Positions 28,701 to 37,709 of a stretch of DNA of 64,000 nucleotides are shown here, piece after piece. The position numbers were made by a program, and so were the translations under genes. The stretch's first letter is position 1. Each line of letters begins with the position of its first letter. The notes beneath the pieces were generated by a model. It made no database searches. It worked only from the letters and a program-made list of their open reading frames with translations, and was not told the DNA's origin. Source of the DNA: Bifidobacterium reuteri DSM 23975 (lineage in GTDB: Bacteria > Actinomycetota > Actinomycetes > Actinomycetales > Bifidobacteriaceae); contig NZ_JGZK01000002.1 of the NCBI RefSeq assembly GCF_000741695.1, positions 124,001-188,000 on the forward strand. The letters are read 5' to 3'.

Positions 28701-31700
28701 AACGTGCGCAAGCACAGATTCGCGTAGGCGTATTCCAAGGAACCTCTGATTCGGGGGTCTATGCAAGAGATGACGCCATCGCCCTGCGCCCCAATACCAC
28801 CGCCACCGTACCGGTGGCCCAGAACGACATCTCCGGAGACAATACGGACCTGACTGTCGATCAAACCATACAGGCACAAGGCGTCAGCAACGCGACGGTT
28901 CAGGACAACGCCATCACCTTCACCACGCCGGACGAATCCACCACCGCGTACATCGCCTACACAGTTCGGGACAAGGCAGGTCTTTCGGATACGGCGACGC
29001 TCAGCATCACCGTCAATCCTGAAGCCCCCATAGAGCCACCAACGGCATACGATTACCGCGTTCCTTCTGCGGCCACCATAGACAAGCGATCGGTCGACGT
29101 GGATGTCTCACAATGGATCGCCAATCCCTCGGGCACAACCGACGAGCTGGCCGTGGCGGTACATCCCTCCGCCTCGGACCATGCGCGAGTCACCGGAGGC
29201 AAGCATTCGACCATCATCTCCGTCGATCTCACTGATGAGGCTCGTGCCGTCCCCTACACGGTGACCAACACCACATACGGCATCACTTCCACCGCGTTCA
29301 TACAGGTACCGGCCTATGGCGTGTTTCCGCCCACATTGCGTCCCAAGGCGCCAGCGCTCAACGTCAATGCAGGTGAGACCATTGAAATCAACATCAATGA
29401 CTATGTGCGTGTAGGCGCCGGCAAGGAAGCGTATATCACGAACGCCGATTCCGTAAGCGCCACCAAATCCATGAATTCCGACCTGTATGTCAACAGCACG
29501 ACACTGAAGTTCACCGCAGATCAGGACTATGCCGGCCCGGCCTCCATCACCTTCACCGCAGTGGACGGCAAACACGGTTCCAAGGCGAAAATCATCAATT
29601 CGGCTGTCATCACATTGCAGATCACAGTGCTCGGGCGCACTGTCCCGCCACCCACGTTCTCCTCCCCCACCATTGATGTGGAGGCAGGTGCGACAACGAC
29701 GACCATCGACCTGACCGCTCTCACCCATGCGCCGACGGGTCTTGAGGAAAACGACAAGCAATACTCATATTCCGGCGGAATCGCATCCGGCCCGGTCACC
29801 GCCACCGTATCTTCGACCGGTCTGCTCACCATCACGGCGACCATCGACGCGGCACCCGGCACCACGGCATCCGTACCGGTTACCATCACCTACAGCAAAG
29901 GCGTCGTACATGCGGGACTCACTGTGCGGGTAGCAGTATCCACACAACCGCTGGCTCACGTCGGCAACAGGGACATCACCATCAAAGCCGGGGCTTCCGC
30001 GACAGTGGACATGCTAGATGGAGCATACAACCCCTTCCCCCACTCGGCGTTGACCGTAGTCAGCTGCCGCACAGACGATGCATCCAAACTGTTCGTGACC
30101 GCATGCGGCAAGTCAGGAATCATCGAACTGTCTGCGGCCTCCGATATCGGCGCCTCCTCGCATACGGTGCTCATCACCGTCCAAGACGGCACCAAGTCCA
30201 AGGAACGTGAGGTCACAGGCAGCATCACGGCTTCTGTCGTGGACAAGCCGGACACCCCACTGCTCTCTCCCGTCGCCGGTACCGCTCAAGACGGCGCAGT
30301 TACCCTCAGCTGGGTTGCGGGATCAGCCAACGGCAGTCCGATAACCGATTATCGAGTGCAATGGACGGGAGGAGGAAGCGGTGAACGGTCCTGTGGCGCA
30401 GTGACCTCCTGCCAGATCACCGGCCTGGCCAACGGTACGACATACTCATTCACCGTGAGCGCCAGGAACGAAGTCGGTTGGTCCGCACCATCCGTCGCCG
30501 TCACGGCCACACCCGATAAGGCACCCAACGCCCCATCGCACGTCGCCGTCGAAGGAGGCAACAGAAAAGCGACAGTCACTTGGTCCGCTCCTCAAGGCGA
30601 CTTCAGCGCAGTGGACAACTATACGGTGACTGTCACTGGCGCAGGGGCCACCCAGAGCAAAGAGACGGGTGGGACCAGCACCAGCGCAACATTCGATTTC
30701 AACACCAACGACATCACGGACGGCACTGCGGTCACTGCAACGGTCCGAGCCCACAACGCGACCAACTGGGGGCCGGAATCCGCAGCCTCGGATCCCGCAA
30801 GCATATGGGCAGACCCCGATGCCCCGACCGTCACCGTGTCCAACGTGGGCACCACAGTGACAGTGACTTCGCATGCCAACGACAACCGGAACGCGGGGTG
30901 CAAAGGCATCGACGTCATCGGCCAGCTCGTGGACACCACTGTGGACTGCAATGGCGGCAGCGCCACATTCACTGTGCCGCAAGCCGCACTCAACACCACC
31001 GAATATACGATAAAAGCAACAGTCAATCCACAACGCGATGCCACAGGCGCAACCGCGACCACCACGTTCACGCCGGCATACGCCATTCAAGCACCTTCCG
31101 ACGTGAGCACTTCGGGAGCGGCCGACCAATGCACCGTGCGCTGGAGCAGACAGGGACTTGCACAATCATTCATCGTCACGGCAGACGGTATAGGCACGGC
31201 CGAAACCACGGACGAGACATCGTATTCATTCGCTATGCAGCCTTGGGCCACCTGCAACCATGCATCTGTGCAGCAGAAACTGAACGGCACGGCGAGCGCG
31301 GCCGCAGAGGGCGGACCATCCTCAGGACAACCATATGTCCACCAAGTCCGCGCAGCCATCACCGCACCATATGAATTACGCTGGGGAGACAATGAGCACG
31401 TGGTGAATGTGTCCGGAGGCTCGGTGAACACCTTCGGCAAGGCAGCAAGCATCCAGATCATCATCAACGACCGACCATTCACATGGATTCCCGGGCAACC
31501 GTTGGATGTCACCGGTCTTCCACAGGAGACCACATACGTATGGAGCGTCAAGGTGACCGGAGACAATGGCCTGCAGGGGCTCGACAACACGGCACAAGGC
31601 GGCACGATCCAAGGGATGCGCGCTGCCTCATCAGCCGATACAGGCACCGTCCCGACCGTCAACCCCGTTGGTGTCGATGACGATGACGACCCCCATGCCG

Positions 31701-31969
31701 GCATCGGTCGGCATATCAGCGTCAAAGAACACCATAATGCAGATCACAACACCGTCACGCACAATGGCGCCACAAAGCGGTATACGACCCGACCACCAGC
31801 GACTCCGAATGAACAACCATTGTCGCTGCGTGCCTCATCCAGCGTCAGCGACCTTGCACGGCATCCATGGATTCTCGGTCTGGCGAACACACCGACAAAC
31901 GTCGGCGCAGACGGGAACATCTCCAATGACACCCCGAGCAAAACAACCCCCAGACCATCAAATCCCTGA
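25781..31969 (+). CDS. fn3: Giant membrane-anchored Ig-like/fibronectin type III surface protein
   Basis: This 2062-residue protein has a short basic cytoplasmic start, one membrane helix (about 27-49, LPVIALLVLLTLVVGAIIV) and no cleavage motif, so it is probably anchored with its bulk outside. About residues 55-380 show repeated short beta-strand segments resembling a propeller. About 400-1480 are repeated Ig/cadherin-like domains with signatures such as DPDGDPLTL and VLRNDEQTD. Two FN3 domains follow at about 1488-1577 and 1580-1685, then a further beta-rich region and a His/Asn-rich disordered end. No LPxTG motif. The gene starts 45 bp after the kinase, with AGGAAAG upstream. Reported bifidobacterial homologues have been proposed to contact host proteins; here the function is inferred only. 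Confidence 0.85.
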   Translation: MATSSHQQDRRKNAFMRRMTPAAKQSWALPVIALLVLLTLVVGAIIVNAATRSHVQLDDGTVWVTSLNQQKAARFNVRNQEADAGISSSAPRFDIAQHNGDTILTEPRRATAIKASTLGTEVTTDTSPDITAVSGGSTLAFLNTRTGNVWAGPSDHLDSLAPDTTASQMALGTGARIAVTDTGQVYGYRPSDGMVLMLKDAHALSAQQIGSLSGGKPQPADSFTVIDNTPAITSGNTMMFLDGQATVDAEGPLTLQSPSIDGKQTGWVAAASTQGLAIVHLGPSHKATFIKTGGTGNPAQPASMNNCVYAAWSQQTNNYIRICAANGSQRDMQSLESVDGTSELVFRTNHRLIVLNDVVTGNVWNVARNTKVIRIQWNRIHTETTEQTKSDSDSADNHREFSKSCSTQSGEIHAADDHIGARAGSGQILDVLRNDEQTDCSVLSITNVSAVSGAAVKVAPIYDGRYLQLDASSTPAGTATFSYEISDGRGQSSNANVTVELTDQGNRAPVQSDTPPEVSIEQGATYNANALGSFTDPDGDPLTLVSAVPQNSDQVQVSTRADGQLTFNAGSQTSGRIGVTVTVSDGEATGNGTLYFTIKPANTLSAIIDPVVKTAAPGIETIIDLVPYVHGTSVQPAQLNQVDTPNNATTTTNTADMSIAFTASEPGTYYVPYTIAQGSNTTNGLARVDVRPVAGEAAKPVAANDVALLSAGNTAIVEPLSNDVDPMGGILSVTSVSAPADSSIKVGLVSHKRVYITARQIPTSPVPITYIAANAAGTSTGTIVLQPPALTVATSTPKAGNINAQVRTGGIVSVDVLDHVDYPDGTTIRLKNKLQYDSNTFKGLAFVSADTVRYQASQDTGVFPITYTVEDNRGNAASATITITVHASNAESKAPPTPHNTEAQVAAGHKVRIPITLTGIDADGDDDQLLGLGNKAPSLGRISEIGSDYLVYEAYPDSSGTDTFSYAVEDWTGQRAQAQIRVGVFQGTSDSGVYARDDAIALRPNTTATVPVAQNDISGDNTDLTVDQTIQAQGVSNATVQDNAITFTTPDESTTAYIAYTVRDKAGLSDTATLSITVNPEAPIEPPTAYDYRVPSAATIDKRSVDVDVSQWIANPSGTTDELAVAVHPSASDHARVTGGKHSTIISVDLTDEARAVPYTVTNTTYGITSTAFIQVPAYGVFPPTLRPKAPALNVNAGETIEININDYVRVGAGKEAYITNADSVSATKSMNSDLYVNSTTLKFTADQDYAGPASITFTAVDGKHGSKAKIINSAVITLQITVLGRTVPPPTFSSPTIDVEAGATTTTIDLTALTHAPTGLEENDKQYSYSGGIASGPVTATVSSTGLLTITATIDAAPGTTASVPVTITYSKGVVHAGLTVRVAVSTQPLAHVGNRDITIKAGASATVDMLDGAYNPFPHSALTVVSCRTDDASKLFVTACGKSGIIELSAASDIGASSHTVLITVQDGTKSKEREVTGSITASVVDKPDTPLLSPVAGTAQDGAVTLSWVAGSANGSPITDYRVQWTGGGSGERSCGAVTSCQITGLANGTTYSFTVSARNEVGWSAPSVAVTATPDKAPNAPSHVAVEGGNRKATVTWSAPQGDFSAVDNYTVTVTGAGATQSKETGGTSTSATFDFNTNDITDGTAVTATVRAHNATNWGPESAASDPASIWADPDAPTVTVSNVGTTVTVTSHANDNRNAGCKGIDVIGQLVDTTVDCNGGSATFTVPQAALNTTEYTIKATVNPQRDATGATATTTFTPAYAIQAPSDVSTSGAADQCTVRWSRQGLAQSFIVTADGIGTAETTDETSYSFAMQPWATCNHASVQQKLNGTASAAAEGGPSSGQPYVHQVRAAITAPYELRWGDNEHVVNVSGGSVNTFGKAASIQIIINDRPFTWIPGQPLDVTGLPQETTYVWSVKVTGDNGLQGLDNTAQGGTIQGMRAASSADTGTVPTVNPVGVDDDDDPHAGIGRHISVKEHHNADHNTVTHNGATKRYTTRPPATPNEQPLSLRASSSVSDLARHPWILGLANTPTNVGADGNISNDTPSKTTPRPSNP

Positions 31970-31982
31970 TTCATTCCGCACG

Positions 31983-32020
31983 ACATCACACTTCACACAT
32001 CACACTTCACACATCACACA
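31983..32020. repeat. Short tandem repeat between the FN3 and MoxR genes
   Basis: A 14-bp unit ACATCACACTTCAC is repeated about 2.7 times in the 63-bp gap, directly before the MoxR ribosome site (GGGAGAA). It is C/A-rich and unlikely to fold. It may be slippage-prone and could alter spacing in the transcript. Confidence 0.7.
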
Positions 32021-32032
32021 TCGGGAGAACGT

Positions 32033-33229
32033 ATGAGCGAGCATAGCGAACAGATCACCGACGAGACACGGCTTTCAGATGCCACTCGGATATCGGACAG
32101 CACGAGGATCAGCCGACTGCCGCATAACCCTTCCGACGCGGCACCGCATAACCCTTCCGGCACAGCACCGCGCACCCCTTCCGGCACGCCGGAAACCATC
32201 TCAGGCAAGACGGAAGACACCATGGCCCAGACCTCGGTCGTCGAAGAGGCAACGACCAGCATGCTGGAACAATCGACACCGCAGATAGCCGCGTTCCAGA
32301 ACTCCTACGACAGGCTGGTACACAGCATCGGCACCGTGGTCGTAGGCAAGACCATGCCGATCAGACTATGCGTCACCGCCCTTCTGGCCGGCGGACATGT
32401 CCTGCTTGAAGACAATCCCGGTACCGGTAAAACACAACTGGCTCGCGGACTGGCCAATTCCATATCCGCGAGTTTCAAACGCATCCAATTCACCCCCGAT
32501 CTTCTGCCATCCGACGTGGTAGGAATCACCTATTACGACCAGAAGCATGGCGAATTCGAATTCCGCAACGGGCCGGTGTTCGCATCCATAGTGCTGGCGG
32601 ATGAGATCAACCGCGCTTCCCCGAAAACCCAATCGGCGTTGCTGGAGGTCATGGAGGAGCAGAACGTCACTGTGGATGGGGTCTCGCATCAGGTGCCGCA
32701 ACCGTTCATGGTGATTGCCACACAGAACCCGATAGAGCAGCTTGGCACATACGCCCTGCCTGAAGCGCAAATGGATCGCTTCCTTATCAAGACATCGATC
32801 GGCTACCCCGGCCATGACGTATCGGTGGACCTGCTCAGGCAGATCGACGTGGTCGACCGCGCACGGACCGTCTCCCCGGTGCTCACCGGCGATGACGTGC
32901 TGCGTATGCGGGAAACCGCCACCAGCGTCTATATCGATGACTCCATCCGCGAATACATCGTCCGCCTGGTCGAGGCGACGCGCCATAACGAGCGCATCGC
33001 TGTGGGATCGTCGATGCGCGGCGCCCTGGCGCTCGCGCGATGCGCCCGAATCTGGGCCGCAGCCGATGGCAGGGCCTATGTGATACCCGATGACATCACC
33101 GAACTTGCCATACCCGTTCTGGCCCATCGCATCGTGCTTGCCCCCGAAGCCTCGTTCGACGGCACCTCCGCAGAGCGTCTGATCACGCAGATTCTCAATG
33201 ATGTGCCGACGCCCACGTTGAGCACCTGA
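32033..33229 (+). CDS. MoxR-family AAA+ ATPase
   Basis: MoxR ATPases act as chaperone-like factors with DUF58/von-Willebrand-type partners. The 398-residue protein has Walker A DNPGTGKT, Walker B VLADEINRAS and the sensor region ATQNPIEQ. The core starts near residue 80. The N-terminal 75 residues are an unusual hydrophilic extension with repeats such as TRLSDATRISDSTRIS and PHNPSDAAPHNPSGTAP. These are rich in Thr and Ser next to Arg and Asp and could be phosphorylated by the upstream kinase. GGGAGAA precedes the ATG. It is followed 11 bp later by its usual partner, a DUF58 gene. Confidence 0.93.
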   Translation: MSEHSEQITDETRLSDATRISDSTRISRLPHNPSDAAPHNPSGTAPRTPSGTPETISGKTEDTMAQTSVVEEATTSMLEQSTPQIAAFQNSYDRLVHSIGTVVVGKTMPIRLCVTALLAGGHVLLEDNPGTGKTQLARGLANSISASFKRIQFTPDLLPSDVVGITYYDQKHGEFEFRNGPVFASIVLADEINRASPKTQSALLEVMEEQNVTVDGVSHQVPQPFMVIATQNPIEQLGTYALPEAQMDRFLIKTSIGYPGHDVSVDLLRQIDVVDRARTVSPVLTGDDVLRMRETATSVYIDDSIREYIVRLVEATRHNERIAVGSSMRGALALARCARIWAAADGRAYVIPDDITELAIPVLAHRIVLAPEASFDGTSAERLITQILNDVPTPTLST

Positions 33230-33240
33230 AGGACACGGCC

Positions 33241-34479
33241 ATGAGTATTCGATCCAGCACCATGCCGCATTCATCGTCACGCATACATCCCAGGCGCATG
33301 TTCGTCAATGCGGTCAGACATATCGCCCATGCTGTCAATGCCTGCATCTCCCCGCTCGGATGGGCGGTAGGGCTGAGCGCCGCAGCCTGCCTCGGATCGT
33401 TCGCATGGCTCGGATGGCATGAGCTGCTCGCTTTCGGCATCACGGCCGCAGTGATGCTCATCGTCGCGGTCGTACTGTCCCTGGGCAACACCAGTTTCAC
33501 CGCACATATCAGCGCGTCAAATCAACGCGTGACCGTGGGTGACGACATACGCATCACCATTGATATCGACAACACCAGTGCCGCAGCCACGGCCAGCGCG
33601 CAAGGCAGCCTGCCCATCGGAGACGAACATGAATGGTTCAGCATCCCCATGCTGGCGCCACGGCAAGCCAAACGCACCGAGCTGGCATTCCGCGCCCTGC
33701 AACGCGCCGCCCTGCCCATCGGACCGTTGCACATCCGCAAAGGGGACCCCTTCGGACTGATTCGCCATGACAAACGATTGGCCGAGCGCATCATCGTCTA
33801 CATCCATCCGAAAACAATTCCGCTGCGTTCAGTGAATGCGGGCATTCCCCGCGACCTGGAAGGGCGTCCTTCCGGACAGATCGTCGATGACGACCTCGAC
33901 TTCCACGGGTTGCGTGAGTATACGCCCGGAGATGATGTGCGCAACGTGCATTGGCTGAGCTCGGCAAAAACCGGCTCCCTGATGATCCGTCAGTATGAGG
34001 CCACGAAACGCACAGACACCTCGCTGACCATCAGCGTCAATCCTGATGGATACGCCACAGCACAGGAATTCGAACTGGGGGTCTCCATCCATGCGTCCAT
34101 CGGCGTCGCATGTCTTGCACAGCATAGACCCGTCTCCACGCATGCCGGAACCAGACACGTCCGCCCGCGCAATGCGATGCTGCTGCTTGACGAAGCCAGC
34201 GGCATCGCACCGAGCCGGCAGAGTCAAGACCATCTCAATCCCGTACAGAGCACTCTGGAGCACTCGCCCGACGCCTCATGCTACATGTTCGTCGTGGGTT
34301 CTCTCATCACCGTCGATCAGCTCAAGCAAGCCACTCAGGCATTACCCCCATCAGCCAAGTGCGTGGTGCTGCAAGCCAGCGTAGGCGCATATCGCTCCAT
34401 GGAACGGTTCGCCCGCTTCACTCTGGCGACGGTGGGCGAACTGGATGACCTTCCCCTCATCATGAAGGCCCTCACATGA
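33241..34479 (+). CDS. DUF58 domain membrane protein
   Basis: This 412-residue protein has two adjacent hydrophobic helices near the N-terminus (about 38-80). The DUF58 signature, LREYTPGDDVRNVHWLSSAKTG in outline, is centred near residue 235: key residues are the Arg-Glu-Tyr, Gly-Asp-Asp and the Trp-Ser-Ala-Lys run. A beta-rich region (90-200) precedes it and an alpha/beta C-terminal part resembles a vWA-like fold. The start follows GAAGGA. Its stop overlaps the next start by 4 bp (ATGA). MoxR-DUF58-transglutaminase-like triads are widespread, but the biochemical role is not established. Confidence 0.9.
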   Translation: MSIRSSTMPHSSSRIHPRRMFVNAVRHIAHAVNACISPLGWAVGLSAAACLGSFAWLGWHELLAFGITAAVMLIVAVVLSLGNTSFTAHISASNQRVTVGDDIRITIDIDNTSAAATASAQGSLPIGDEHEWFSIPMLAPRQAKRTELAFRALQRAALPIGPLHIRKGDPFGLIRHDKRLAERIIVYIHPKTIPLRSVNAGIPRDLEGRPSGQIVDDDLDFHGLREYTPGDDVRNVHWLSSAKTGSLMIRQYEATKRTDTSLTISVNPDGYATAQEFELGVSIHASIGVACLAQHRPVSTHAGTRHVRPRNAMLLLDEASGIAPSRQSQDHLNPVQSTLEHSPDASCYMFVVGSLITVDQLKQATQALPPSAKCVVLQASVGAYRSMERFARFTLATVGELDDLPLIMKALT

Positions 34480-36965
34480 CAGCCGACATACTCTCCCGCC
34501 TATCCACCCGTCTTTTGCCCCGCCTGTCCGCCAACACCTCAGACACCGGTTCATGGGCGGACTCTCCCCAATCGGCGATCTGGACAATCGGCAACGGCAC
34601 ACGCCATGCGGCGAGCGCCACACGGCAGTCGCGAACCGCCAGCATCGGCAGTCTCGCAGTCATCGTCATCCTGATGTTGCTGTCACTGTCAAATCTCATC
34701 GACGTATACGGCGACCCTGCGGCATGGGCCATCACCGCAATCACCGCCACCCTGCTTGGCGCCGTGATCACATTCGCCGGACTGGTGCCGTCATTGCGAT
34801 TATGGTGGCAACTGGTGTTCCTCGCCGGCTCCCAGTTCCTTCTCGGGCCGATCATCACACTTCCTCACACCACCATCGCCCACGTAATCCCCAGTCTTGA
34901 TACGATAAGCCAAGGCTGGTATGCCATGCTTGGCTCCTTTACATACCTGATTTCCATCGATCCTCCCGTCGGCACCGCAGATGGCTCCTTGATGGCTGTA
35001 TGGAGCATGGGCCTTCTGCTGACTTTTCTGGCGGGATCATTCGCCGTGTCGTCCAACGCCTGGCTCTCGCTGGTCAGTGCCCTGCCATTGGCTGCGGCCA
35101 TGGCATCATGCGCGCTGTTGGGGACCAGTACCGGCTGGCATCGTGCAACCAGCGGCATCATAACCGCCATACTGCTCATTGTCTGGCTGTCGTGGCGCGT
35201 GGGATTCCTGGAATGGAAGCGATGGGTTCCCTCACTAATCATTCCGGCCCTCGCCGCCACCCTGGCGATCGCAGGAACGATAGCCATTCCGCAGCATCGC
35301 TTGATACTGCGGGATCATTATGAGCCGCCGATCAACCCGTATGACTACACCAGCCCGTTAAGCGGGATGCGTTCATACTTCAAGAACCACAAGGATGACG
35401 TGCTCCTAAGCGTCACCGGCCTGCCCGCCGGGACACCGGTGCGCCTGGCCGTGATGGACCGCTTCGATGGTTCGGTGTGGAATCTGTCCGATTCCGCCCA
35501 GGCATCGGATTCCTCCGATTATCGCCGGGTGGGCTCATCCATCGCCACAGATGAACGGGGCAAGCCATTCACCGCCACCTTCCATGTACATCAAGGGCTC
35601 GGCGACACGTGGCTACCCTTGGCCGGTGCCGCCACCCGTGTTCGATTTACCACAAGCGACGATGCCGATTCGTTCTATTACAATTCCGGCACCGATTCCG
35701 CTATTTTCGCCGCCGGCCTGCGTGCAGACATGACCTATAGCGAATCCGGCGTCCTCCCCACTGTTCCCAGCGCATCGCAAATCAGCAATGCACCAGCCGC
35801 ACACATCGATCAGCCGCCGGCCGACGATGTACCGGATGCCGTCGGCAAGTTCGCCACCGCTGTGGCCGGCGGACAGGCCACCGGTGGCGCCGCCGCCGAG
35901 ACCATCACCAAGGCACTGAAAGACTCCGGCTGGTTCTCGCACGGGCTGCAAGGCGACTACCCGTCCGCAGCAGGACATGGCAGCTATCGCATCAACGCGC
36001 TGCTCACGGGCACGGCAATGGTGGGCGACTCCGAACAATATGCATCGGCAATGGCTTTGATGGCACGCGAATTGGGCATACCCTCCCGAGTGGTCATGGG
36101 ATTCCTGCCCAAAGACAGCGACGGCAGCATTTCCAAGTCCCGTACCACCACATCGGATCATACGACCACCATTGCGTTCACCGGCAATGACGTCGCCGCA
36201 TGGGTGGAGATCAAACTGAACGACTTCGGCTGGGTGGCGTTCTATCCCACCCCCAAAGAGACCAAGGTCCCCGACGACACTCAGAATCTGGTTCCCCCAA
36301 AGCCGCAGACACTGGTGCGGCAGCCACCCGTGCCACTGACCAATCCGCTGCGCGATCAGACGCAGGCCAAAGGGCTGAGCTCACTGTCGGGCGTGGACGC
36401 CGATCCGCCGGCCAGCTCGGTTTGGGACCGCGTATGGCACATCGCCCGTCCAATACTCGTGTATGGCAGTCCACTATGGGCACTCATCCTCGTCTGCACG
36501 ATGATTCTCGCCTATAAGGCTTTGCTACTGGCCCGCGCAAGACGTCGAGGCTCTCCGAAAACGCGTGTGGCCGCGGGATGGGAGGCCGTCCGTACACTGG
36601 CCTTGCAAAGCGGCGTTTCCGTACGCGGCACCAGACGCGAACAGGCGAACGGCATAGCCCACGAACTGCATACATCGCCGAAATTGTTGCAGCAACTGAG
36701 CCGGGACGCAGATTATGTCACCTTCTCCGGCCAAGACATACCACCGGCACAAGCCGATAGGTATTGGAACCAGGTTGATGCGGCGCGTGCAGCACTGTTG
36801 CATTCGTTGCCTCGGCTGAGGCGACTCGTCACGATGCTTTCCCTACAAGGGATTGCGCGCAACGCAGTCCGGCGTGACAGTACCACGCGCGTACGCACTG
36901 CCCATCCTGCTGAGTCCCATCATGAAACGACACGGCAGGATAGGCAACAGTCGCGATTATCGTAG
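34476..36965 (+). CDS. tgm: Transglutaminase-like (TgpA-type) membrane protein, catalytic triad not conserved
   Basis: This 829-residue protein has several N-terminal membrane helices (about 50-280), a large external region, and a C-terminal helix near 658-682 followed by a cytoplasmic tail. The transglutaminase-like core is recognisable near residues 510-590: GDSEQYASAMALMARELG aligns with the usual Gly-x-Cys segment, AAWVEIKLNDFGWV with the His segment, and FYPTP with the Asp segment. In all three the expected catalytic residue is different: Cys to Ser, His to Ala, Asp to Tyr. Enzymatic activity is therefore doubtful although the fold is retained. It is translationally coupled to DUF58. Confidence 0.88.
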   Translation: MTADILSRLSTRLLPRLSANTSDTGSWADSPQSAIWTIGNGTRHAASATRQSRTASIGSLAVIVILMLLSLSNLIDVYGDPAAWAITAITATLLGAVITFAGLVPSLRLWWQLVFLAGSQFLLGPIITLPHTTIAHVIPSLDTISQGWYAMLGSFTYLISIDPPVGTADGSLMAVWSMGLLLTFLAGSFAVSSNAWLSLVSALPLAAAMASCALLGTSTGWHRATSGIITAILLIVWLSWRVGFLEWKRWVPSLIIPALAATLAIAGTIAIPQHRLILRDHYEPPINPYDYTSPLSGMRSYFKNHKDDVLLSVTGLPAGTPVRLAVMDRFDGSVWNLSDSAQASDSSDYRRVGSSIATDERGKPFTATFHVHQGLGDTWLPLAGAATRVRFTTSDDADSFYYNSGTDSAIFAAGLRADMTYSESGVLPTVPSASQISNAPAAHIDQPPADDVPDAVGKFATAVAGGQATGGAAAETITKALKDSGWFSHGLQGDYPSAAGHGSYRINALLTGTAMVGDSEQYASAMALMARELGIPSRVVMGFLPKDSDGSISKSRTTTSDHTTTIAFTGNDVAAWVEIKLNDFGWVAFYPTPKETKVPDDTQNLVPPKPQTLVRQPPVPLTNPLRDQTQAKGLSSLSGVDADPPASSVWDRVWHIARPILVYGSPLWALILVCTMILAYKALLLARARRRGSPKTRVAAGWEAVRTLALQSGVSVRGTRREQANGIAHELHTSPKLLQQLSRDADYVTFSGQDIPPAQADRYWNQVDAARAALLHSLPRLRRLVTMLSLQGIARNAVRRDSTTRVRTAHPAESHHETTRQDRQQSRLS

Positions 36966-37000
36966 AGAGCAAGGAGGCAATCTTCCAAGGAGGCAGTCCC

Positions 37001-37636
37001 ATGGTCGACTATGACACCGCAGTCGCTGCAGTTCAAGATCCCGATGCCGATCCGATACTATTGGCGAAAATCGCCTATGAGAACCCGGAGTTCGGTGCCA
37101 ATGTGGCGGTGAATCCCCGTTGCTACCCCGGACTGAAACGTTGGCTCGCCGAGTTCGGCGATGCCCGAGCCCGTGAAACGCTGTCGCAACTGGGCATTAC
37201 CGCCGATTCCATCGGTGGGCCGGTGCAGAACCGACCTGACATCGAGCGAGAAGAGGCGGAGCGTTCTGCTGTGAATTCCGCTGCAGCTGCCGCGAATGCC
37301 GCTGCGGGTGCTGCAAGTTCCGTTGCAGATGCCGCTGCAAAATCCTCCGTGAGTTCCGCCGCAAATGCCGCAAATTCCGCCACTCACGAATTCCAGTCCC
37401 AGCGTGAAGCTCAATCGCCAGCAGCCAAAGAGCCGGTGCCCACCAACCCATATGGATTCACGGTGCAGCAGGCACTGACCACCACCGACCAGATGACCAT
37501 CGCACAGATCGCACAATATGCGCCTGAACTGCGCGCCTGCATAGCCCGCAATCCCAACACGTATCCGGCACTGCTGGATTGGCTCCGACAACTGGGCGAT
37601 CCCGACATCGATGCGGCGCTGGCCTCCAGGAGGTAG
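37001..37636 (+). CDS. Variant leucine-rich repeat (LRV-like) protein
   Basis: This 211-residue cytoplasmic protein has two similar helical repeat blocks, one at each end: residues 1-66 (with LLAKIAYENPEFGANVAVNP and LKRWLAEFGD) and 150-211 (TIAQIAQYAPELRACIARNP and LLDWLRQLGD). The shared pattern, (I/L)A..(A/N)PE(F/L)(R/G)..(I/V)A.NP..YP.L..WL...GD, fits the variant leucine-rich repeat family seen in actinobacterial kinase/FHA neighbourhoods. Between them lies an Ala/Ser-rich linker (about 85-130). AGGAGG at 7 nt supports the start. It probably acts as a protein-interaction module of the cluster. Confidence 0.75.
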   Translation: MVDYDTAVAAVQDPDADPILLAKIAYENPEFGANVAVNPRCYPGLKRWLAEFGDARARETLSQLGITADSIGGPVQNRPDIEREEAERSAVNSAAAAANAAAGAASSVADAAAKSSVSSAANAANSATHEFQSQREAQSPAAKEPVPTNPYGFTVQQALTTTDQMTIAQIAQYAPELRACIARNPNTYPALLDWLRQLGDPDIDAALASRR

Positions 37637-37709
37637 CGTTCATCGCCGGCGCACTACACCGACGACATGCCGCAAAGCAGTCACAGGCTAACAACAAAGG
37701 ACAGTAATC

